A stretch of 64,000 nucleotides of DNA, from assembly GCA_006176705.1 (NCBI GenBank), contig QRFJ01000058.1, positions 558,001-622,000 of the forward strand, written 5' to 3'. The DNA comes from Cocos nucifera (taxonomy: Eukaryota; Streptophyta; Magnoliopsida; Arecales; Arecaceae). The translations under genes and the position numbers were made by a program. This document shows, in pieces, positions 44,112 to 56,659 of the stretch; the stretch's first letter is position 1; each line of letters starts with the position of its first letter. The notes under the pieces were generated by a model. It did not search any database. It saw only the letters and a list, made by a program, of their open reading frames with translations, and was not told where the DNA came from.

Positions 44112-46614
44112 TATTGAAAAATGTATCCCAAAGCCAATCATCAGCTTGTTGACGGTTGAGCTATATTATATCTATAATTGATTCATTAATAAATAAAATA
44201 TATTTTTGATATTTTTCATCATAAAAGTATTCATCTTCTAACGAACTTCATTATTGTGATGAAGTCCTTAAGACTATTTAACTTCAATAAAAAAAGGATT
44301 TATCGATTAGTCCTTAAATCTATTCACGACCAAATGATAGGCTATTAATTAGGAAGACAGCGTCTATCGAGCATAAATCGCTATATGCCATATAGGTTGG
44401 TTGTCCTCTTAACTAAGAAATATGGAGAAATTGGTATGGCATACAGATGAGATGTATGGATACATCGTATTGAACGTGACTAACTCCAAAGCATTCTGCT
44501 GTCGAGAATGTCTCTGATGGGATATAGATATAAGAATCCCTTAGACTTGAGATCACCTCAGTGGCTTGCAAGCAACTCACTATGCTTTGGTACCGGACTA
44601 ACTAAATTTCTAATTTAGTAACAGAAGGCTTCTAGGCACAATCAAGTACTTGTAAAGTCAGAGTGTGATCAAGATGAAATTGATCACTCCAAGAGTTGGA
44701 GAATAATGTATCACTGTATTTCAATATAGCAAAATCTTGGTCAGGATAATCTATCAGATGGACTTGGTATTTTGAAATACAATGTAGACAACCTGATCAA
44801 AGTTGACAGTTGAACTCTAAGGTGTTCTATGACCATTTTGGTCAAGGGGATGAATTATATAGAAACTATATCCGCATAGGTTTTAAGGATGATGTTCTAC
44901 ATATTTGACCTATCCGACCGTCGGATACCATTACTAGATGATTACTTTGATTAGTATAGAAATATGTTCTTGTGCTACCGACTTAGATTCGGACTTATGA
45001 GATCACATACATTAGAGCTCATGATTCAATCGGATGGTTGATCAACGATTAAGAATCGTTCTAGGGTTAAACAATTAATACGATTGATGTTTAACCTAGT
45101 ACAAGCATTGTAGGAGGATCGATTAGCAATTTGATTGCTAATTGGCTTAATTTAATTAAGCTAAAGGATTGAGATTAAGTCTAATTAAATATGATTTAAT
45201 TAAATTTAGTTTGGACTTGATTAGATCAAGTCTAATTGGCTTATTCAATAAGCTAAGTGCAGGGAAGAACTAGTCCTAGTTCAACTAGGACTCCAGTCAA
45301 TCTAATTTTCTAATTTAATTAAAAAATTAAATTAAAATTTAATTTAATTTAATTTAATTTAATTAAGTTTTTAATTAGGTTAGAACCCTATTTTGTTTAG
45401 TTGACTTGGTTTTGATTTAATTTGGTTTGAGAAACCATGTTTGACCAAGTCATAAATGGAATCCTAGTAAGACTAGGATTCCACCTTGCGCCACCTTAGC
45501 CCTCCACACCCCCCATGCCTATTTTTTAAGAATTTTTCATGGAAATACACTTTCCCCTGATCTTCACGCATGCCTCCTTTCTCCCTCACTTTCTCATATG
45601 GTAATTTGGTAGTTGACCAAGTCAAAAAGAGAAGTAAGTTTTGTTCTAGGATTCTATGAGATAGAATCTGTATAAACTAAAACACATCCTTCTAATTGTG
45701 CCACCCACACCTTCTTTATTTTCTTTGAATTCCATGGTAAAAAAAGAAGTTTTTATGCACCCCTATTGCTGGTCCATGGTATGAGATAAGGTGGGGGCGC
45801 CCAAGAGTTGGGCGCCCCAACAACTTGCCATATTATGTCCTTTCCTTGTTTGAGTTTTTGACAAAACTTGGACTCCGCATATCCTTTTATATAGGATTAA
45901 TTTTTAGCTAAATTTTTTGTAGAATATAGACCTTTGAGAGAGCTTTAAGGTGTGTAAAAATTAGAGGAAGAGAGTCTTTGAGCATTGGGGTTCCATAGAC
46001 ACCAAACTAGGTGTCTAGGTGAGAGCAAAGAGAAGAAGAAGAGGGTCTTATTCTAGGGTTGCTGTGTTCATCATCTTTCTTCCTTCTTCCTTGGGTTTTT
46101 CTATGAGAGTCTCAGATTCGAAACCTCTTCTCCACCTTCTCCTCTTTGAAAGAATTTAAATCTAGAAGAAGGAGGTATCTGATCGACCATCGAAGAAAGA
46201 TCAGTATAATACTAGCATACTGTGCTGATTTTCTGCATCGAGATTTTTGATCATGCTCATGGGCTCGTGTCGATGACTCCTAGAGGCCGGATATGTGTGC
46301 AGCTCATAACTTCATCCTCAAATCTAGATCAGTAAGTTAGAATGTCTAACTTGTACAGGTAATAGATCTAATCTATTGGTTTAATAGTTGCATTAGATGT
46401 AGTATTGTAACATGTTGATGAGATCAACATGTTAATCTTTTCTTTATATTTTTAATTTTTAATTTAATATTATACCTTGATCATGTAATAAATTTTAGAT
46501 CTAAAATATTTTTATATTTATTTAAATAAATATTTATTTTATTTAAGTCTTTTGCTTCTTGATCTTGAAAAAGTTTCAAGATCTATCCGTGAAACCCTAG
46601 TTCTGGTTCCTTCA
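44112..46614 (+). repeat. Central LTR of the array (copia-4 3' / copia-5 5')
   Basis: TATTGAAAAATGTATCCC...GGTTCCTTCA, about 2.5 kb. It follows RNase H of copia-4 and directly precedes a PBS of copia-5. If the array arose by LTR-LTR recombination, this LTR should be a mosaic of two parents. Confidence 0.9.
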
Positions 46615-46616
46615 AT

Positions 46617-46628
46617 TGGTATCAGAGC
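46617..46628 (+). other. Copia-5 primer-binding site
   Basis: TGGTATCAGAGC, exact match to the initiator tRNA-Met consensus, two bases after the central LTR. Confidence 0.88.
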
Positions 46629-48691
46629 TAGGTTCTTATTATATAATTTTTTTGAGCATATTCAGATTATTTATTGAATTAAATTTAATTTTTAATCTAA
46701 TTATTAAATCTAAAATTAAAAATTTAGATCTCACGAACCGCTATAAGATTGTCCTGCTGTAAGGTTTACCCCTTATAGTGAAAAGATTATCCTAGTTTAT
46801 GAAAATCTATTCTAAATCATAAATTTATTAGATTTGATCTAATTTTATTTATAATTTAATAGATTTAAAATAGTTATAGATATAAAAATAAAATTTTTAA
46901 ATTGCACGGACTGCTATAAGGTTGTCCTGCTGTAAGGTTTACCCCTTACAGTGAAATGATTGTTCTAGTTCATGATAATATGTTCCTAATCATAAATTTA
47001 TTAGATTTAATCTAATTTTATTTATAATTTAATAGATTTAAAATAATTTTAGATCTAAAAATAAAGTTTTTAGATTGTATGGACTACTATAAAGTTATCC
47101 TGCTGTAAGGTTACAGTGAAAAGATTGTCCTAGTACGTGCTGATCTAAAAAATTGATCATAAAATTTTAGATTAGATCTAAAAAATTTTATGATCTGATT
47201 AAAAATATTTTAATCTAATTTTAATCATCATAAATATGTTATATTTGATCTAAGTTGATTTATGATTGATTGGTGTTGAAACTGTTTCAATTATAGAAAC
47301 CTATTTAGATTAGATCTAAAGTAGATTCAAGTTTATGTTACTTGCATTTTAATTATGAATCAAACATGCAACTTGGTTGATAGAACCATGTTGTAAAAAT
47401 ATTTTATAAATATAAAAACTTTTTTGAAAAATTAAATTTCAATCATCAGTCCAAAATTTAATTAAGAATTAAGAAGTTGTTTGATTAGGATCTAGGATTG
47501 TAAATTAAAGATCCTAAGACATGAATCATAAAACATTAGGTTAAATGGGTTAGTGGAGATTAGGTCCATTAATTGGGTTAGACCTAAGGTTAGATTAAAG
47601 AATGAACTTAATTAGAGAATTGACTAAATCTAATCAACTATTGTCTTAGATTAGGTCAAGGATTCTCTAGATCAATTACAATAGTTGTAGTTGGTCAAGT
47701 CCATGTTTTTAACGAGACCCAAGATAGATTTGATTCTTGGCTACGAGGTCTAGCACGAACTGTTGGGTTGATCTAATTAAAACTAATTAAACCAGTTGGT
47801 ATCTAAAGTAAATCAGATCGGTGGTCTTTAATTGGCAGCCCACTTATCTGACCATTTCTGATGGTGTCTAAGGCAAGCTTTGGCAGATCCTCCCACTGAT
47901 AGAACTTACCTGGCCTCTTGATAAAATTATATTTTGATCAAATCACTTGATTATTCAAACCGATCCATGTCGGCTAGGTAAATCAGTATGACAAATTTAG
48001 GTACTCCTTGACTAGCCTATTAATGATCTCCCTTAAGTTGACTTGGTGAAGTCAATGGGAGAATCATGATAAGTTGGTTTATCTGACCTTCCTTCTTCTT
48101 TAAAAATTAAATCTTCTAAAATTATTAGATCCTTAAAATAAATTAGTTATAGTGATAACTAGATCATAGCCTCCCATTAAGTGGATGATAATGGGTCCAT
48201 CAGTTGGATAATCATTGGAGGCCCAAAGGCCTGGTGCTTATCGGCTGATGGAATTATCATTCATTATATGATTTCTTGGCTATCTTTTTAAATGATGGTT
48301 AGGTTAGCCAACCAAAGTTGGGCCTAATTATTCATTGGTTAGATGGGTCAAGTATGGTCATGTTAATTGTTGGACCTAATTAGACCTTTTCAGTGGAGGC
48401 CAAAACCTACTGATTATGGACTGGGGCAAAATTTAATTACTAGAAATTATTTGGAGAAACAATTGGTTATGAACCTACCCTTAGATGCACATGGGTTGGC
48501 CAACCAAAGTTGGGCTCATGCACAGTCTATATGAATTCTAGTATCCACTAAGGAATTATGGTAATTTCTCGAATTGGAGGTAGAGGCTACCAATTTGAAT
48601 GAAATAGTGGAAGAACCTTTTGATTAAAATCCAAATCTTTAGGTTTAATAAATCAATTACTAATTAGGTTATGATTTTTCTTGGTGGAGAT
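46629..48691 (+). other. Copia-5 leader with three hairpin modules
   Basis: The longest leader here (about 2.06 kb). Modules begin near 46731, 46907 and 47080 (spacing 176 and 173 bp). The third lacks part of its hairpin loop and arm. The extra unit accounts for the added length over copia-4. Confidence 0.72.
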
Positions 48692-49600
48692 ATTGTCACT
48701 TTTCTATCGCTCCGATTATTGTTGGATAATGATAAGTTGATGAGATCCAACTTCGATAGCTGGTACTGAAAGTTGAAGATAGTCCTAGAGCATGAACGGA
48801 TCCTATATGTGCTGATGGATCCTATACCTGAGGAGCCAGTTGCCAATGCATATGGTACAGTCAGAGATATTTACTAGAAGTGGCTCAGTGATCGAACCAC
48901 GGTGTGCTGCATCATGCTGGCTGCCATGAGCGATGAGTTTAGTCATAGATTTGAGATAGCTCAGCCAAAAGATATGCTTCAAGTGTTGGAGGATTTCTTT
49001 GGCACACTCGATGATGTAGAGAGGCACAAGACTAGTTGTGCCATCTTCAATGCCAGAATGCGGGACGGTGCCTCTATCACTGATCATGTATTGTACATGA
49101 TCGAGCTGATAGAGCGATTGAGCAAGCTCGATTTTTTCTTGCATAAATAGGTTGGAAAGGATGCAATACTGAACTCGTTGCCCAAGTCCTTTCTCCCATT
49201 TCTTACTCATTTCAAAATGACAAAGCCTAAAGTAGACTACCATGGATTACTAGGATTACTTTAGAACTTTGAGAAGGATCACCAACTCCACAAGAAGTCG
49301 GTGAACTTAGTGGAAGGTTCATCTTCTAGTTCTCGACCCTTTAGAAAAGGAAAGAAGAACAAGAAGAAGAAAGTTAAGAAGGTGCAAGTTCAGGCTGGGA
49401 CATCTGTACAGGACCAGACCAAAAAGATCAAGTCTAATAAGAGTCAAGCTGAATGCTTTTTTTGCAAGAAGCGGGGGCGTTGAAAAAGAAACTGTCCTCA
49501 GTACATTGCCTCTTTGGATTCGAACAGGCAGAGAAAGAAGCAAACCATTGCTGGACAAGGTATTTATATGATAACTCCTTATAATTTCTCTATTTATGAT
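48692..49600 (+). pseudogene. gag: Copia-5 gag
   Basis: The equivalent of the start codon at 48692 is ATT, so the start is lost. Open stretches include 48902-49150 (core FEIAQPKDMLQVLEDFFGTL), with stops at 48874 (TAG) and 49148 (TAG), and then 49301-49483 with a lysine-rich tail and zinc knuckle C-x2-C (49454-49465). The knuckle histidine has become arginine and is followed by the shared TGA at 49481-49483. Confidence 0.86.
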
Positions 49601-51770
49601 ATTACTGACTGAGTATTGGATACCAGTAGCCCTTACCATATTTGCAGTTCATTGCATGGATTGCAGGTAAGTAGGAGATTCGAGCAAGATAGAAGGTTCT
49701 TGAATATTGAAGATGAAAAATCAGTTCTAGTTCTAGCTTTAGGAATTCTGAAACTTGTATTTGAGTTCCATATCGTTGTTCTTAGTAATTATCATTTCTG
49801 TCTTAGTTTTTTTTAAAATATCATTTCGTAGGCCTTTTGGCCAAAAATGATTATAAAATTTTAATAAAAAAATAAGTTTGTAATATCATTATGAATGGTG
49901 TTACTGTTTTCTATGGATATTTGAATAATGGTGTGTATATGTTATCACAACATGTTAATGTAGTCTATTCCACTAGCAAGCATCCTAGATTAGATAGTAT
50001 GTTAGATATCTATTTATGGCACTGTAAGCTAGGTCATATAAACAAGAATAAGATAAATAGGTTGACTCAAGAGAAAATCCTTGAAGTCAGTGATTGTGAA
50101 TCACTTCCAACCTGTGAGTCCTATCTTCTTAATAAAATGACTAAGTCATCTTTTAGTGAAAAAGGTGAGAGAGCCACTGAGCTCTTAGGTCTAATATATA
50201 CTAATGTATATGGATCAATGAGCATAAGTGCCAGAGGTGGATATGTCTACTTCATCACTTTCATAGATGATCTATCCAGATATGGATATGTCTATCTGAT
50301 GAAACATAAATTAAATTCTTTTGAAATGTTCAAATGATTCTGAAGTGAAGTAGAAAAATAAAATAGAAAGAGTATTAAAACTCTTCGGTCTGACCGAGGA
50401 GGGGAATACATTTCTTATGAGTTTCTCACATATCTAGAAGAGAATGAGATTCTCTCCCAATGGATTCCTCCAGAAACATCACGGCATAATGGTGTATCTG
50501 AAAGAAGAAATCGGACTCTATTAGACATGGTTCGATCCATGATGGATTTTGCTAGCTTGTTGATATTCTTCTATAGATATGCACTCAAATCAGCTTGTTA
50601 TCTATTAAATAAGATTTTAAGTAAGTCTGTAGTTCAGACTCCATATGAGATATGGACAGAACGTAAGCCAGCACTTTCACATCTTAGGGTATGGGGGTAT
50701 CCGGCTTATGTCAAACAGTTAATTATAGATAAACTTGGACCTAGGTCTGACAAGTACACATTTATAAGATACCCAAAAGAGACCAAAAGATACTATTTCT
50801 ACCATACTGATGAACAAAAGGTGTTCGTCAGTCTTAAGGCAACCTTTCTGGAAAAGAAGTTTCTTGATAAAGAAATTGTTGCCTCTAAGGTTGAACTTGA
50901 TAAAGTTCAATAAGTAGAAAAACTGACATCTATAGCTGAACCTGAGTTAGATTTGATTAGATCAAATACAAAGCCCAGTGTACCTACACCATTAAGATGA
51001 TCCGATAGAGTATCGCATCATCCGATCAAATACTATGGTTTCTTGATCCAAGATGGTGATCCAATCGAACTCGATGAGAATGATAAGGATCCGATCACCT
51101 ATATGGATGCTATGCAGAGATCTAATTTCGAAAAATGGTATGAGGCCATGAAATCCAAAATAGAGTCCATGAAAGTCAATGATGTGTGGACATTGGTTGA
51201 CCCACCTGAAGTGGTTAAACCCATTGGGTGTAAATAGATCTTCAAAAGAAAAAGAGGTGCAGACGAAAAGGTGGAGACCTATAAAGCCCATCTGATTGCC
51301 AATGGATATCGTCATGTTATAGTATTGACCATGATGAGACATTTTCTCCTATGGCAATGCTCAAATTCATTCAGATTATGCTTGCGATTGCTATCCATCT
51401 GGACTATGAGATCTGGCAGATGGATGTGAAGATAGCTTTTCTGAATAAAGAATTGACTGAAGAGATGTATATGATACAATCTAAGGAGTTCACATCCATA
51501 GATGAGTCCAAGGTGTGCAGGCTTCAAAGTTTCATTTATGGATTGAAATAGGTATCTTGGAGTTGGAACATGCATTTTGATCAAATGATCAAAACGTATG
51601 GCTTCGTTAAGAATGAAGAAGAACTCTGCATTTACAAATGGACAAATGGTCCAGCAATAGTATTCCTTATCTTGTACGTGGATGATATTCTCTTAATCAA
51701 AAATGACATCTCCGCACTGCATGGAATAAAAGTCTGATTGTCATCACAATTCTCCATGAAGAACTTGGGT

Positions 51771-51775
51771 GAAGC
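51771..51775. repeat. Target-site duplication GAAGC, left copy, of the insert
   Basis: GAAGC is repeated at 53288-53292. One copy is present in the uninterrupted codons of copia-1 and copia-4. Confidence 0.75.
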
Positions 51776-53287
51776 TGTTAGATATATGTGCCCTAGAAGC
51801 CAGAATTGGCTGACACTTATAATACACTTCTAGGAGCAAAATTACAATTATGACTATAATCAATAAAATGGATTATTTTCTATCACATATGTATATTTAG
51901 TATCTGTGATACATCCTTTGAGTTAATGGTAATGATAATTCATAGTTTCAAGAATTGAAAATTTAAGACATGAATAATCATTATTAACTCATAAAATGCT
52001 TCCGACCATAGGATCATCACGAGGATGGTGATTGATCCGAAAGATTGGTGTACAATCACTTCTCTTTAGTAGATGAGTCTTAAGTCTACGGTGTAAGACA
52101 TCGAAGCGAGAGTACAGGTACTCGTTAGAGAACAAGGGCACTGAGCGTGACCACCTCGAGTAGTCATTAGGGAGTCTACCTTCTCGTTAATGACTGACTC
52201 GATGCTGCAGTAGTGTGTCTGGTTCTTTGACCTGAGGTGCATCAATAGTTCACCTTGAGGGTGTTATAGTTTGACTACATCATTACTCAATCTCCTAGCC
52301 ATTTGGAACCCTGAGGTGTATGTTGGCTATAGCATGTTCATTGTAGGAACTGGATAGCATCAAGATGGAATCTATCTACCTCGGTGGTAGAGGAGTAGCC
52401 CTATGATGATCATGAGAATCAAGTCTAGAAGTCCATGACCATGGTAGAGTGAAATAATAGAAAGAGTTTCTATTTATATTTTCACATCAGACTCAAATCG
52501 AATGATTACATCATATGATAGAAACTAGGGTTTGACGAGTTCACCTTAACCCTAATCTGATCAGAGCTCAAGATAGAAGAACTTAATCACACAGGTAGCT
52601 GCACCAAGAGGTTCACATTCAGCTCTGATGGATTGCCACCATATACTGCTACGTGTCATTGGTGGATTTTGGGAGCAATTAGAATGATTTAGATGATCGA
52701 TCATTCTAACTGTTCAAATCAGAAGAGTTCTGATCCATCGAAAGGAGTTTCGATGATGTCGATGATAGAGATCATGACATATCCCATTACCATACAGAAC
52801 TGAACCTAGCTGGGTCACACAAACAAGGGTTTGAATCTGGTGATCATCAATTGAACTGATCCAGTTCAATTGATCTGAATGAGATTCAATTAGGTTCAAG
52901 GAAATCGTGCTAGCACTCGATTGAACCTAATGTTCTTCTTTTACTATCATAAATAAGTTATCCTATCTAAGCCAAAGGAGTTTGTGCTCAATCAGAGTTC
53001 TTCATATGGTCTGACTGGAGGTTGTCCAAGTCAGAAAAGGTTGTCTTATTTTGTAAGACATTACCTACCATTTTTGGTTACCTACCATTTCTTGTTCTTT
53101 GACTTTGACCAGTTAAAGGTAGACTTTTGACTAAAGTCAAAGAACAAGAAATGGTAGGTAACCAAAAATGGCAGGTAATGTCTTACAAAATAAGACAACC
53201 TTTTCTGACTTGGACAACCTCCAGTCAAACCATATGAAGGCCTCTGATTGAGCACAAACTCATTTGGCTCAGACAGGACAACTTAGA
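51776..53287 (+). mobile_element. LTR-like insertion in copia-5 RT with inverted-repeat end
   Basis: 1512 bp starting TGTTAGATATATGTGCCC, a typical plant copia LTR start, and unlike the other LTRs here. It has no coding frame, so a solo LTR or rearranged remnant is likely. The right end is ...CAACTTAGA rather than ...CA. The last third is a near-perfect inverted repeat. The 5-bp TSD supports integrase-driven insertion. Confidence 0.7.
52954..53284. repeat. Large inverted repeat (about 152-bp arms)
   Basis: Arms 52954-53106 and 53133-53284 are near-perfect reverse complements around a spacer of 26 bp. The outer ends read TAAGTTATCC and GGACAACTTA. Such a fold-back would form a long hairpin RNA if transcribed. 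Confidence 0.9.
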
Positions 53288-53292
53288 GAAGC
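53288..53292. repeat. Target-site duplication GAAGC, right copy
   Basis: Matches 51771-51775; pol sequence resumes with ATCCTACATCCTAGGGATG. Confidence 0.75.
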
Positions 53293-54176
53293 ATCCTACA
53301 TCCTAGGGATGAAAATCTATAGGGATAGATCTATAAGGATGCTCGGATTATCCCAGTCCACGTATATAGATACTGTGCTGAAGAGGTTCAGCATGGAGAA
53401 TTTCAAAAAAGGCTATCTCCCGATAGGCCATGAAATTTCTCTCTCTAAGAAGGATTGTCCAACAACTCCTAAAGAGAGAGAATGTATGAGTAAAGTTTCA
53501 TATGCTTTGATAGTAGAATCTATCATGTATGAGATCAGACATGGCATTCTCACTAGGAGTAGTGAGTAGATACCAGTCTGACCATGGAAAAAATTACTGA
53601 AAAATGGTTAAAGCCATCCTTAAGTATTTGAAAAATACTAAGGACCAATGGTTGGTTTATGGGGAGTCAGATATAAAACTTATGGAGTTTACAAACTCCA
53701 GCTTTCAATCTAACCATGATGATAGTAGAAGTGTGTCAAGATATATCTTTACTCTAAATGATGGAGCTATCTGCTGAAAGAGTTCTAAGCAGCATACTAT
53801 GGCAGACTCTATTTGCGAAGTAGAGTATTTCGCAGCATCAGATGCTGCAAAAAAAGCTGTGTGGCTGAGGAAGTTTATCACCGAGCTTGAAGTAGCATCC
53901 TCCCTTGATGGTTCGGTCCTGCTCTACTGCCATAGCACTGGTGCCATTACTCGGCAAAAGAACCAAAGGCAAACCAGCGAACAAAGCACATTCTACGTTG
54001 CTTCCACCTGATCTGAGAGATCATGGATAAAGGTGACGTCAACCTTTAGAAGATCGATGAAAAGAAGAACCTAGCCGACCCCTTCACTTAAGTCCTGATG
54101 ATAAAGGAGTTTGACAACCATAATTCGAAGATGGGTATTAGATACTGTGCCGAGTGGTTTTAGGATAAGTAGGAGT

Positions 54177-56659
54177 TGTTGGAAAATATATCCAAAAACC
54201 AATCATCAACCTATTGACGGTTGAGCTACATTATATCTATAATTGATTCATTAATAAATAAAATATAATTTTGGCATTTTTCATCATAAAAGTATTCATC
54301 TTCTAACGAACTCTATTACTATGATGAAGTCCTTAGAACTATTTAGCTTCGTTAAAGAAAGAATTTATCGATTAGTCCTTAAATCTATTCATGATCAAAT
54401 GATAGATTGTTAATTAGGACGACAGCGTCTATCGAGCATAGATCGTTGTATGCCATATAGGTTGGTTGTTCTCTTAATCAAAGAGTGTAAAGATACTGGT
54501 ATGACATACAGATTAGATGTATGGGTATATCATCATTGAACGTAACCAACTCTAGAGTATTCTGCTATCGAGAATGTCTCTGATGGGATATAGATATAAC
54601 TATTCCTTAGACCTGAGTTCACCTTAGTGGCTTGCAAGCAATTCACTGTGCTTTGGTACCGGACTAACTAAATTTTTAATTCAGTAATAAAAGTCTTCTG
54701 AGCACAGTCAAGTACTTGTAAAGTCAGAGTATGATCAAGATGAAATTGACCACTCCAAGAGTTGGAGAATAATGTATCACTGTATTTCAATATAGCAAAA
54801 TCTTGGCCAAGATAATCCATCAGATGGATTTGGTATTTTGAAATATAATGTGGACAACCAGATCAGAATTGATAGTTGAACTATGAGGTATCCTACATGC
54901 ATTTTGGTCAAAAAGATGAATTATATGAAAACTATATCCGCACGAGTTCTAAGGATAATGTTCTACACATTCGACCTATCCGACCATCGGATACCATTGC
55001 TAGATGGTTACTTCGATTAGTATAAGAATATATTTTTATGCTACTGGCTTAAGTTTGGATCTATGAGATCACATATATAAGAGCTCATGATTCGATTGGA
55101 TGGTTGATCAATGATTAAGAATCGTTCTAGGGTTAAATAATCAATACGATTGATGTTTAACCTAGTGCAAGCATTGCAGGAGGATCGATTAGTAATTCAA
55201 TTACTAATTAGCTTAATTTGATTAAGCCAAAGGACTGAGATTAAGTCTAATTAAATATAATTTAATTAGATTTAGTTTGGGCTTGATTGGATCAAGTCCA
55301 ATTGGCTTATTGGATAAGCTAAGTATAGAGAAGAACTAGTCCTAGTTCAACCCAATTTTCTAATTTAATTAAAAAATTAATTTAAAATTAAATCTAATTT
55401 AATTTGATTTAATTAAATTTTTAATTAGATTAGAATCTTATTTTATTTAGTTGACTTGGTTTTGATTTAATTTGGTTTGAGAAACCATGTTTGACCAAGT
55501 CATAGATGGAATCCTAGTGAGACTAGGATTCCACCTTACACCACCTTAGCCCTCCACGCCCCCCATGCTTATTTTTTATGAATTTTTCATGAAAATACTC
55601 TTTTCCCTGATCTTCATGCATGCCTCCTCTCTTCCTATCTTTCTTATATGGTAATTTGGTGGTTGATCAAGTCAAAAAGAGAAGTTTTGTTCTAGGATTC
55701 TATGAGATAGAATCCTTATAAACTAAAACACCTCCTTCTAATTATGCGGCCCAAACCTTCTTTATTTTCTCTAAATTTTATGGTAAAAGAAGAAGTTTTT
55801 TTGTGCCCCTATTGCTGGTCCATGATAGAAAATAAGGTGGGGGCACCCAAGAGTTGGGCACCCCAACAACTTGCCATATTATATCCTTTCCTTGTCTGAG
55901 TTTTTGATAAAACTTGGACTCTGCATATCTTTTTATTTAGGATGAATTTTTGGCTAAAATTTTTATAGAATATAGACCTTTGAGAGGAATTTTAGGTGTG
56001 TAAAAATTAGAGGGAGAGAGTCTTCGGGCATTAGGATTTCATAGACACCAAACTAGGTATCTAGGTGAGAGCAAAGAGAAGAAGAAGAGGGTCTTCTGCC
56101 AGGGTTGCTATGTTCATCATCTTCCTTCCTTCTTCCTTAGGTTTTCTAAGAGAGTCTCATATCCAAAACATCTTCTTCACCTTTTCCTCTTTGAAATAAT
56201 CCAAATTCAAAAGAAGGAGGCATCTGATCGACCATCTAAGAAAGATCAGCACAGTACTAGCATACTATGCTGATTTCCTGCATCAAGATTTTTGATCATG
56301 CTCGTGGGCTCACGTGGATGACTCCTAGAGATCGAACGCGTGTGCAGCTCGCAACTTCACCCTCAAGTCTGGATCAGTAAGTTAGAACATCTAACTTGCA
56401 TAGGTAATAGATCTGATCTATTGGTTTCATAGCTGCATTAGATGTAGTATTGTAACATGTTGATGAGATCAACATGTTAATCTTTTCTTTATATTTTTAA
56501 TTTTTGATTTAATATCATATCTTAATCATATAATAAATCTTAGATCTAGAATATTTTTATATTTATTTAAATAAATATTTGATTTATTTAAGTCTTTCGC
56601 TGTCTGATCTCGAAAAAGTTTCAAGATCTATCCATAAAATCCTAGATCTGGTTTCTTTA
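54177..56659 (+). repeat. Copia-5 3' LTR (array LTR c)
   Basis: TGTTGGAAAATATATCC...GGTTTCTTTA, 2483 bp. The final CA has become TA. SIRE LTR sequence follows at once. Confidence 0.9.

Larger units (their letters stand above)
49601..54163 (+). pseudogene. pol: Copia-5 pol, interrupted by a 1.5-kb insertion
   Basis: Protease near 49615 (DTSSPYH); GAG-pre-integrase and integrase start open in 49891-50337 (LWHCKLGHINKNK; FIDDLSRYGYVYLMKH), then TGA at 50335; SERRNRTLLDMV near 50500; integrase end 50527-50913 (stop after DKVQ shared with sister copies); RT 51043-51237 and on, MDVKIAFLNKEL near 51421, YVDD at 51675-51686. The insertion 51776-53287 splits RT after MKNLGEA. It resumes with REASYILGMKIYRDRS, and RNase H runs from about 53790 (ADSICEVEYFAASDA) to TAG 54161-54163. 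Confidence 0.86.
35734..56659 (+). mobile_element. Copia-4/copia-5 array: LTR-INT-LTR-INT-LTR
   Basis: Three LTRs (35734-38221, 44112-46614, 54177-56659) enclose two internal regions (38222-44111 and 46615-54176), all plus strand and one family. Both internal regions have their own PBS, leader, gag and pol. The central LTR serves as 3' LTR of one and 5' LTR of the other. Left flank AAATT (35729-35733, copia-2 LTR) and right flank GATTG (56660-56664, SIRE LTR) differ, so the array did not arise by one insertion. Recombination between two elements is the simplest origin. Confidence 0.88.

Noticed and set aside
48803..49243. 146-codon frame antisense to copia-5 gag (similar ones at 40257-40532 and 29305-29598)
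   Set aside because: Antisense shadow of the Gag frame. It appears in several copies only because Gag is conserved.
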